Source: Streptomyces sp. LX-29 (GTDB taxonomy: Bacteria; Actinomycetota; Actinomycetes; Streptomycetales; Streptomycetaceae). From it: DNA of 64,000 nucleotides. This document shows positions 25,801 through 32,583 of this stretch, piece by piece. Numbering within the stretch: position 1 is the first letter of the stretch; the number at the start of each line of letters is the position of its first letter. The position numbers and the translations under genes were made by a program. The stretch is from NCBI RefSeq assembly GCF_029541745.1, contig NZ_CP089746.1, forward strand, positions 5,279,559-5,343,558. Reading direction: 5' to 3'. The notes under the pieces are model-generated. The model had not been told where the DNA came from, made no database searches, and saw only the letters and a program-made list of their open reading frames with translations.

Positions 25801-28800
25801 CGCCACCTGGCGCAAGCAGAGCCGCAAGCAGTCCACCGTGGACGGCTGGCGCTACCGCGTGACCTGGAAGCCGCTGGCCGACGGGCCGGCCGCGCGGCTC
25901 TCCGGCAGCTGGCTGCTGGTCACCCCGGCGACCGTCGCCGAGGGCGACTGGGCGCGGGGCGCGGCCCGCGTCCTCGCCGAGCGCGGCGCCGACGTCCGCG
26001 TGCTCGCCGTCGACACCGACACGGACGACCGCGAGTCCCTGACCGGGCTGCTCCGGCAGGCCGCGGCCGAAGAGGGCCCGTTCAGCGGCGTGCTGTCGCT
26101 GCTGGCCCTGGAGGATCGGCCACACCCCGTGCACACCTCCGTCCCCGCCGGGGTCGCCGCCGAACTGGCGCTCCTCCAGGCGCTGGGCGACGCCGAGATC
26201 GCCGCGCCGCTGTGGTTCGCCACCCGCGGCGCCGTGGCCACCGGCCGCGCCGACCGGCTGGAGTCCCCGGCGCAGGCCCTGATCTGGGGCCTCGGCCGGG
26301 TGGCCGCCCTGGAGCACGGCGAGCGATATGGCGGACTCATTGACCTACCCGCCCTACCGGAGACCGCCGACGACCGGGCGCTGGCCCGGCTGGTCACCGT
26401 GCTGGCCGGGGCCGAGGAGGAGGACCAGGTCGCGATCCGGCCCAGCGGGCTGTTCGTGCGCCGCCTGGTGCGCTCCCTCCTCGCCGAGACGCCCGCCGTA
26501 CGGGAGTGGCAGCCGGCCGGCACCACGCTGGTCACCGGCGGTACGGGCGCGCTGGGCGCGCACGTGGCCCGCTGGCTGGCCCGTAACGGCGCCGAGCACC
26601 TGGTGCTCACCAGCCGTCGCGGCATCGACGCCCCCGGCGCGGCCGAGCTGCGCGACGAACTGACCGCCCTGGGTGCCGAGGTGACCGTCGCGGCCTGCGA
26701 CGTCGCCGACCGCAAGGCGGTGGAGGCGCTGCTGGCCGGCATCCCGGCGGAGCGGCCGCTGACCGCCGTGGTGCACACCGCCGCCGTCCTCGACGACGGC
26801 GTGATCGAGGGCCTGACGCCCGAGCAGGTCGACCGGGTGCTCAAGGTCAAGGTCGACGCCACGCTCCACCTGCACGAGCTCACCCGGGACCTGGACCTGT
26901 CCGCGTTCGTGCTCTTCTCCTCCTTCGCCGCCACCTTCGGCGCCCCCGGCCAGGGCAACTACGCACCGGGCAACGCCTTCCTGGACGCCTTCGCCGAGTG
27001 GCGCCGCGCCGCCGGGCTGCCCGCCACCTCGGTGGCCTGGGGCCCGTGGGGCGAGGGCGGCATGGCCGAGGGCGGCGTGGGCGACCGGATGCGCCGCCAC
27101 GGCGTCATCGAGATGTCGCCCGAACTGGCCGTCACCGCGCTCCAGCACGTCATGGACCGGGACGAGACGGTGCTCACCGTCGTCGACATGGAGTGGAAGC
27201 GCTTCGTCCTCGCCTTCACCTCCGGCCGCTCCCGGCCGCTGCTGCACGACCTGCCCGAGGCCCGCGAGGTCATCGAGGACATGCGGGGCGACGCGGAGGC
27301 GGACGACGCCGACGCCGCCGCCCTCACCCAGCAGCTCGCCGGACTGCCCGAGGCCGAGCAGGAGCGGCTGCTGCTGGAGCTGGTGCGCACCGCGGTCGCG
27401 ACCGTGCTGGGCTACGCCGGCGCCGACGCCGTCGAGGCCGTGCGCGCCTTCAAGGAGCTGGGCTTCGACTCGCTCACCGCGGTCGAACTGCGCAACCGGC
27501 TCAGCGCCGCCAGCGGCCTCAAGCTGCCGCCGACGCTGATCTTCGACTACCCGACCCCGACCGCGCTGGCCAAGCACCTGCGCGTCGAACTCTCCGGCGG
27601 ACAGCTGGCGGCCGCGGCCCCGCTGCCCACCGCGCAGGCCCTGGCCGACGACGAGCCCATCGCGATCGTCGCCATGAGCTGCCGCTTCCCCGGCGGCGTG
27701 CGCACCCCCGAGGAGCTGTGGCAGCTGCTGACCTCCGGCGGCGACGCGCTCTCGGAGTTCCCGGCCGACCGCGGCTGGGACGTGGAGTCCCTGTACAACC
27801 CGGACCCGAACGCGCAGGGCACCAGCTACACCCGCGAGGGCGGCTTCCTCACCGGCGCCGCCGAGTTCGACCCCACCTTCTTCGGCATCTCCCCGCGCGA
27901 GGCGATGGCGATGGACCCGCAGCAGCGGCTGCTGCTGGAGACCTCGTGGGAGGCGTTCGAGCGGGCCGGGATCGACCCGGCGACGCTCCAGGGCAGCCAG
28001 TCCGGGGTCTTCGTCGGCACCAACGGCTCCGACTACTCGATCCTCATGCGGAACACCACCGACGGCTACGAGGGCCACCTGGCCACCGGCAGCGCCGCCA
28101 GCGTGGTCTCCGGCCGGCTCTCCTACGTCTTCGGCCTGGAGGGCCCGGCGGTCACCGTCGACACCGCCTGCTCCGCCTCGCTGGTGGCGCTGCACCTGGC
28201 CGTCCAGGCGCTGCGCAACGGCGAGTGCGAACTGGCCCTCGCCGGCGGCGTGACCGTGATGGCCACCCCCGGCACCTTCATCGAGTTCAGCCGCCAGCGC
28301 GGACTCTCCTCCGACGGCCGCAGCAAGGCGTTCTCCTCGGACGCCGACGGCTTCAGCCCCGCCGAGGGCGTGGGCATGCTGCTGGTCGAGCGGCTCTCGG
28401 ACGCCCGCCGACACGGGCACCCCGTGCTCGCGATCGTCCGCGGCACCGCCATCAACCAGGACGGCGCCAGCAACGGCCTCACCGCGCCGAACGGCCCGTC
28501 GCAGCAGCGCGTCATCCGGCAGGCACTCGCCAACGCCCGGCTGACCACCGCGGACGTCGACGTGATCGAGGCGCACGGCACCGGCACCACCCTCGGCGAC
28601 CCGATCGAGGCCCAGGCGCTGCTGGCCACCTACGGCCAGGGACGCCAGGAGGACCGGCCGGTGCTGCTCGGCTCCATCAAGTCCAACATCGGCCACGCCC
28701 AGGCGGCCGCCGGCGTCGCGGGCGTGATGAAGATGGTGCTCGCCATGCGCCACGGCGTGGTGCCCGAGTCGCTGCACATCGCCGAACCGACCCCGCACGT

Positions 28801-31800
28801 CGACTGGTCGGCGGGCGCGGTCTCCCTCGTCACCGAGGCCACCCCGTGGCCGGACAGCGGCGCTCCGCGCCGGGCCGGCATCTCCTCCTTCGGCTTCAGC
28901 GGCACCAACGCCCACGCCATCGTGGAGCAGGCCCCCGCCCCGGAGCAGGACGAGCCCGTGGCCGCCGCGGAGCCGGAGGGGCAGCCGACCGGCGCCCTGC
29001 CGTGGGTGGTCTCCGGCAAGACCCAGGCCGCGCTCCGCGCCCAGGCCGAGAAGCTGCTCACCCACCTCGAGGCCGGCCCCGACCTCCGCCCGGCCGACCT
29101 CGGCTACTCCCTCGCCACCACCCGCTCCGTCCTCGACGAGCGCGCGGTGCTGGTGGGCACGGACCGCGACGACCTCCGCCGCGGGCTGGACGCCCTGGCC
29201 CGTGGCCAGGCCCTGCCCCAGCTGGTGCAGGGAGCCGGAATCGGGGGTAAGGCCGCATTCCTGTTCCCGGGACAGGGGTCACAATGGGTAGGCATGGCCG
29301 TCGGGCTGTTGGATGCTTCGGCAGTGTTCGCCGCCCGGATTGATGAGTGTGCCGTCGCTCTCGCGGAGTTCACCGACTGGTCGTTGGTGGACGTCCTGCG
29401 TGGGGCGGAGGGCGCGCCGTCCCTGGAGCGCGTCGACGTCGTCCAGCCGGTGCTGTTCTCCGTGATGGTCTCCCTGGCGGAGCTGTGGCGCTCCCTGGGT
29501 GTGCGGCCGGCGGCCGTCGTGGGCCACTCGCAGGGCGAGATCGCGGCCGCGTGCGTGGCCGGTGCGCTCTCCCTCCAGGACGCGGCGCGGGTGGTCACCC
29601 TGCGCAGCCAGGCGATCGGCCGGGTGCTGGCGGGCAAGGGCGGCATGGTCTCCGTGGCGCTGCCCGTCTCCCGGGTGCGCGAGAGGATCGCCGCGTGGGG
29701 CGAGGACCGGATCTCGGTGGCGGCCGTCAACGGCCCGTCCTCCGTGGTCGTCTCCGGTGAGCCGGAGGCCCTGGACGAGCTGATCGCCTCCTGCGAGGCG
29801 GACGAGGTCCGGGCCCGTAAGGTGCCGGTGGACTACGCCTCGCACTCCGCGCAGGTCGAGCTGCTCCGCGACGAGCTCCGCGAACTCCTCGCCCCCGTAC
29901 GGCCCCAGGCGCCCGAGATCCCGTTCCTGTCCACTGTCACCGGTGAGTGGGTCGAGGGTCCGGAGCTGGACGCCGACTACTGGTTCACCAACCTGCGCCG
30001 GACCGTCGAGTTGGAGGCCGCCGTGCGGCGGCTGCTGAACGAGGGCTTCGGCGTCTTCATCGAGTCCAGCGCCCACCCGGTGCTGACGATGGGCGTGCAG
30101 GAGACCGCCGAGGACGCCGGCCGCGAGGCCGCCGCGTTCGGCTCGCTCCGCCGCGACGAAGGGGGCCTGGACCGCTTCTGGCTCTCCCTCGGCGAGGCGT
30201 GGACCCGCGGCGTGGCCGTCGACTGGGACGCCGTCTACGAGGGCACCGGCGCCCAGCGCGTCGACCTGCCCACCTACGCCTTCCAGCACCAGCACCTGTG
30301 GCCGCGGGCGGCCGAGCCGGCACCGGGTGCCGAGACGCTGCCCGCCGACGCCGTCGACGCCCGCTTCTGGGAGGCCGTCGAGCGCGAGGACCTGGAGTCG
30401 CTCGCCGGGACCCTGGAGTTCCGGGGCGACGAGGCACTGACCTCGCTCGGCGCCGTCCTGCCCGCGCTGGCCTCCTGGCGCAAGCAGAGCCGCGAGCTGT
30501 CCGCGCTGGACGGCTGGCGCTACCGCGTGACCTGGAAGCCGCTCGCCGAGGGCGCCGCCGCGCGGCTCTCCGGCACCTGGCTGCTGGTCGTGCCGGAGTC
30601 CGCGCTCACCGACGACTGGACGCTCGGCGCGCTGCGCGCGCTCGCCGAGCGCGGCGCCGATGTACGGCAGCTCACCCTGAGCGCCGTGGAGCTGGACCGC
30701 GAGTCGGTCACCCGCCGGGTCCACGAGGAGCTGGACGGGGCCGCGCCGGTCGCCGGGGTGCTCTCGCTGCTGGCCCTCGACGAGCGGCCCGCGCCCGGCA
30801 CCGACAGCGTCAACGCCGGCCTGGCCGGCACCGCCGCGCTGATCCAGGCGCTGGGCGACGCCGGGGTCGACGCGCCGCTGTGGTGCGCCACCCGCGGCGC
30901 CGTCTCCGTCAGCCGCTCCGACCGCCCCGACCACCCGGCCCAGGCGCTCGCCTGGGGCCTGGGCCGCACCGCCGCCCTGGAGTACCCGGAGCGCTGGGGC
31001 GGACTGGTCGACCTGCCGCAGACCGCCGACGACCGGGCGGTGGGCCGGCTGCTCACCGTCCTGGCCGCCGCCGACGGGGAGGACCAGCTCGCCGTCCGCG
31101 CCGCGGGCGTCTTCGCCCGCCGACTGGGCCGCGCCCCGCTGGCCGACTCCGCCCCCGTACGGGAGTGGCAGCCGGCCGGCACCACGCTGGTCACCGGCGG
31201 CACGGGCGCGCTGGGCGCGCACGTGGCCCGCTGGCTGGCCCGTAACGGCGCCGAGCACCTGGTGCTCACCAGCCGTCGCGGGATCGACGCCCCCGGCGCG
31301 GCCGAGCTGCGCGACGAACTGACCGCCCTGGGTGCCGAGGTGACCGTCGCGGCCTGCGACGTCGCCGACCGCAAGGCGGTGGAGGCGCTGCTGGCCGGCA
31401 TCCCGGCGGAGCGGCCGCTGACCGCCGTGGTGCACGCGGCGGGCGTGCTCGACGACGGGGTGCTGGACGCCCTGACGCCGAAGCGGTTCGCGGCGGTGCT
31501 CGGCCCCAAGGCCGACGCCGCCCGCCACCTGCACGAGCTCACCCGGGACCTGGACCTGTCCGCGTTCGTGCTGTTCTCCGGCATCGCGGGCACCCTCGGC
31601 GACGCCGGGCAGGGCAACTACGCGGCGGCCAACGCGTACCTGGACGCGCTGGCCGAGCAGCGCCGGGCCGACGGGCTGCCCGCGACCTCGGTGGCCTGGG
31701 GCCGCTGGGGCGACACGGGCCTCGCGGCCGGCGGCGCCATCGGCGAGCGGCTGGACCGCGGCGGCGTGCCCGCCATGGCGCCGGACTCGGCGATCAGGGC

Positions 31801-32527
31801 GCTCCAGCAGGCCCTGGACCACGCCGACACGGTCGTGGCCGTCGCCGACATCCAGTGGGACCGCTTCGCCTACGGCTACACGGCGGTGCGGCCCAGCCCC
31901 TTCATCGGCGACCTGGCGGAGGTCCGGCGGCTGGCCGAGGCCGCCCCGGCCGGCGGCGGCGAGGCCGGTGCCACGGCCGACCCGGCGCAGGCGCTGCGGC
32001 AGAAGCTGGCCGGGATGTCCCAGGCCGAACAGTCCCTGGTCGTCCTGGAGCTGGTGCGCACCAACGCGGCCGCCGCGCTGGGGCACCCCTCGACCGACGA
32101 GGTCGGCGCGGGGCGGGCGTTCAAGGAGCTGGGCTTCGACTCGCTGATCGCGCTGGAGCTGCGCAACCGGCTGGGCGCGGCCACCGGCCAGAAGCTGCCG
32201 GCCACGCTGGTCTTCGACTACCCGACGCCGGCCGCGCTGGCCGAGTACCTGCGGGCCGAGATCACGCAGGACGGCGGCGCGGCGGCGGCCGCACCGGGCG
32301 TCGCGGAGCTGGAGAAGCTCGAGTCCGCGCTCTCGGTGATCGACCCGGCCGCGGAGGACGACGAGACCCGGGCGGACATCGCCGCCCGACTCCAGGCCCT
32401 GCTGGCCCGGTGGGACGCGCCACGCGCGAGCGCGGCGGAGTCCACCGGCGAGACGGTGACGGAAAAGCTGCAAGAGGCAACGCCCGATGAGGTCTTCGAC
32501 TTCATCGAAAAAGAACTCGGTATCTAG
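22850..32527 (+). CDS. Type I modular PKS, two KS-AT-KR-ACP modules, methylmalonyl type (modules 5-6)
   Basis: This 3225-residue extension protein should add two propionate-type units and reduce each beta-ketone to a hydroxyl, since neither module has a DH. The N-terminal docking coiled coil (residues ~12-44, DYLKRATADLRQARRRL) precedes module 5 (KS from E46) and module 6 (KS from E1602). Both ATs have GHSQG (S674, S2227) and YASH (776-779, 2329-2332), the methylmalonyl-CoA fingerprint. Where a DH would sit there is only the KR structural subdomain (RFWEAVERED, then TWRKQSR or SWRKQSR). The C-terminal docking domain ends in FDFIEKELGI, unlike the previous gene. The ATG at 22850 is preceded by AAGGAG at 22835-22840 with a 9-nt spacer; GTG 22886 is an in-frame alternative that also gives a complete docking helix. 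In the module 6 KR the catalytic Ser position is Gly (residue 2911). Confidence 0.98.
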   Translation: MNKDAAGSKGAPVNNEDKLRDYLKRATADLRQARRRLREVEDRHQEPIAIVAMSCRYPGGVRTPEDLWRLVAGGEDAVSGFPTDRGWDLETLYDADPDQAGSSYVSEGGFLYDAGAFDPTVFGISPREALAMDPQQRLLLETSWEAFERAGIDPTAMRGSRTGVFAGVMYHDYTSRLDSVPEGVEGFLGTGSSGSIASGRVSYVFGLEGPAVTVDTACSSSLVTLHMAVQALRAGECSLALAGGVTVMATPSTFTEFSRQRGLAADGRCKPFAAAADGTGWGEGVGMLLVERLSDAQKNGHPVLAIVRGSAINQDGASNGLTAPNGPSQQRVIHQALTNGRLSAEDVDAVEAHGTGTTLGDPIEAQALLATYGQDRPADQPLLLGSIKSNIGHTQAAAGVAGIIKMVKAIEHGVLPRTLHVDEPTPHVDWSAGAVSLLTENTPWPETGRPRRAAVSSFGFSGTNAHTILEQAPAPEQDETAAAEEQPPAATTAPEVLPWPVSGKSAAALREQAERLLARLTAAPALRPVDVGLSLATTRAALDHRAVVQGADREALLAGLAALAAGSMAAGVVQGSAVGGRVAFVFPGQGSQWVGMAVELMDASPVFAARIEECASALAEFCDWSLVDVLRGAEGAPSLERVDVVQPVLFAVMVSLAELWRSFGVQPAAVVGHSQGEIAAACVAGILSLQDAARVVALRSQAIGRVLAGKGGMVSIALPVAQVRERIAAWGEDRISVAAVNGPSSVVVSGEPEALDELIASCEADEVRARKVPVDYASHSAQVELLRDELLKLLAPVTPRAAEVPFLSTVTGEWVEGPELDAAYWFTNLRQTVELESAVRRLLDEGFGAFIESSAHPVLAMGVQETAEDAGREAAAIGSLRRDEGGLGRFLTSLGEAWTRGVAVDWTTVYEGTGAARVELPTYAFQHQHYWLESGAAAPAAATPATDPVEARFWEAVEREDWQALATELAVDGDERVSALLPALATWRKQSRKQSTVDGWRYRVTWKPLADGPAARLSGSWLLVTPATVAEGDWARGAARVLAERGADVRVLAVDTDTDDRESLTGLLRQAAAEEGPFSGVLSLLALEDRPHPVHTSVPAGVAAELALLQALGDAEIAAPLWFATRGAVATGRADRLESPAQALIWGLGRVAALEHGERYGGLIDLPALPETADDRALARLVTVLAGAEEEDQVAIRPSGLFVRRLVRSLLAETPAVREWQPAGTTLVTGGTGALGAHVARWLARNGAEHLVLTSRRGIDAPGAAELRDELTALGAEVTVAACDVADRKAVEALLAGIPAERPLTAVVHTAAVLDDGVIEGLTPEQVDRVLKVKVDATLHLHELTRDLDLSAFVLFSSFAATFGAPGQGNYAPGNAFLDAFAEWRRAAGLPATSVAWGPWGEGGMAEGGVGDRMRRHGVIEMSPELAVTALQHVMDRDETVLTVVDMEWKRFVLAFTSGRSRPLLHDLPEAREVIEDMRGDAEADDADAAALTQQLAGLPEAEQERLLLELVRTAVATVLGYAGADAVEAVRAFKELGFDSLTAVELRNRLSAASGLKLPPTLIFDYPTPTALAKHLRVELSGGQLAAAAPLPTAQALADDEPIAIVAMSCRFPGGVRTPEELWQLLTSGGDALSEFPADRGWDVESLYNPDPNAQGTSYTREGGFLTGAAEFDPTFFGISPREAMAMDPQQRLLLETSWEAFERAGIDPATLQGSQSGVFVGTNGSDYSILMRNTTDGYEGHLATGSAASVVSGRLSYVFGLEGPAVTVDTACSASLVALHLAVQALRNGECELALAGGVTVMATPGTFIEFSRQRGLSSDGRSKAFSSDADGFSPAEGVGMLLVERLSDARRHGHPVLAIVRGTAINQDGASNGLTAPNGPSQQRVIRQALANARLTTADVDVIEAHGTGTTLGDPIEAQALLATYGQGRQEDRPVLLGSIKSNIGHAQAAAGVAGVMKMVLAMRHGVVPESLHIAEPTPHVDWSAGAVSLVTEATPWPDSGAPRRAGISSFGFSGTNAHAIVEQAPAPEQDEPVAAAEPEGQPTGALPWVVSGKTQAALRAQAEKLLTHLEAGPDLRPADLGYSLATTRSVLDERAVLVGTDRDDLRRGLDALARGQALPQLVQGAGIGGKAAFLFPGQGSQWVGMAVGLLDASAVFAARIDECAVALAEFTDWSLVDVLRGAEGAPSLERVDVVQPVLFSVMVSLAELWRSLGVRPAAVVGHSQGEIAAACVAGALSLQDAARVVTLRSQAIGRVLAGKGGMVSVALPVSRVRERIAAWGEDRISVAAVNGPSSVVVSGEPEALDELIASCEADEVRARKVPVDYASHSAQVELLRDELRELLAPVRPQAPEIPFLSTVTGEWVEGPELDADYWFTNLRRTVELEAAVRRLLNEGFGVFIESSAHPVLTMGVQETAEDAGREAAAFGSLRRDEGGLDRFWLSLGEAWTRGVAVDWDAVYEGTGAQRVDLPTYAFQHQHLWPRAAEPAPGAETLPADAVDARFWEAVEREDLESLAGTLEFRGDEALTSLGAVLPALASWRKQSRELSALDGWRYRVTWKPLAEGAAARLSGTWLLVVPESALTDDWTLGALRALAERGADVRQLTLSAVELDRESVTRRVHEELDGAAPVAGVLSLLALDERPAPGTDSVNAGLAGTAALIQALGDAGVDAPLWCATRGAVSVSRSDRPDHPAQALAWGLGRTAALEYPERWGGLVDLPQTADDRAVGRLLTVLAAADGEDQLAVRAAGVFARRLGRAPLADSAPVREWQPAGTTLVTGGTGALGAHVARWLARNGAEHLVLTSRRGIDAPGAAELRDELTALGAEVTVAACDVADRKAVEALLAGIPAERPLTAVVHAAGVLDDGVLDALTPKRFAAVLGPKADAARHLHELTRDLDLSAFVLFSGIAGTLGDAGQGNYAAANAYLDALAEQRRADGLPATSVAWGRWGDTGLAAGGAIGERLDRGGVPAMAPDSAIRALQQALDHADTVVAVADIQWDRFAYGYTAVRPSPFIGDLAEVRRLAEAAPAGGGEAGATADPAQALRQKLAGMSQAEQSLVVLELVRTNAAAALGHPSTDEVGAGRAFKELGFDSLIALELRNRLGAATGQKLPATLVFDYPTPAALAEYLRAEITQDGGAAAAAPGVAELEKLESALSVIDPAAEDDETRADIAARLQALLARWDAPRASAAESTGETVTEKLQEATPDEVFDFIEKELGI
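22985..27590 (+). other. Module 5: KS-AT(methylmalonyl)-KR-ACP
   Basis: Protein landmarks: KS C218; AT S674 in GHSQG, YASH 776-779 and RVDVVQP; KR from G1224 (GTTLVTGGTGALG), Ser1358 and Tyr1371; ACP Ser1541. There is no DH. The KR has LDD plus Pro at five residues before and two residues after the Tyr (GAPGQGNYAPGN), the fingerprint associated with epimerising B2-type KRs. Predicted unit: C14 methyl with C15 hydroxyl. Confidence 0.95.
26496..26776 (+). repeat. KR tract near-identical to 31155-31435
   Basis: This 281-nt stretch of the module 5 KR (NADPH-binding half) matches the module 6 KR at 31155-31435 with only two differences that I could find by eye. Identity stops abruptly after GTGCAC, just before the LDD motif. 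The offset is exactly 4659 nt. It looks like a gene-conversion or recent duplication tract. Confidence 0.85.
27653..32255 (+). other. Module 6: KS-AT(methylmalonyl)-KR-ACP
   Basis: Protein landmarks: KS C1774 in a CSASL context and with GTNGSDY; AT S2227 in GHSQG and YASH 2329-2332; KR from G2777 with LDD, Tyr2924, but Gly2911 where the catalytic Ser should be (FSGIAGTLG); ACP Ser3098. There is no DH. Predicted unit: C12 methyl with C13 hydroxyl, or a C13 ketone if the KR is impaired. Confidence 0.94.
31155..31435 (+). repeat. KR tract near-identical to 26496-26776
   Basis: This is the partner copy in module 6. Downstream of 31435 the two KRs diverge clearly, including at the catalytic Ser (Gly here, Ser in module 5). 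Confidence 0.85.
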
Positions 32528-32571
32528 GGATCCACGATCCGCGGGCAGCAAGGTTTGTGACGAGAAGCATG

Positions 32572-32577
32572 GGTGAG
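32572..32577 (+). promoter_or_regulatory. Ribosome-binding site deciding start of the modules 7-9 gene
   Basis: GGTGAG with a 6-nt spacer precedes ATG 32584. The upstream in-frame candidates ATG 32569 and GTG 32557 lack an equally placed site. Confidence 0.6.
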
Positions 32578-32583
32578 ACTCCA

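Noticed and set aside
32528..32540. GGATC-CAC-GATCC inverted repeat after the modules 5-6 gene
   Set aside because: Five base pairs only, no T-run, and within a 56-nt intercistronic gap; too weak to call a terminator or operator.
32557..32583. Upstream GTG/ATG starts for the modules 7-9 gene
   Set aside because: They add a non-conserved MTRSMGETP segment and lack a well-placed ribosome-binding site, whereas ATG 32584 has GGTGAG at 6 nt.
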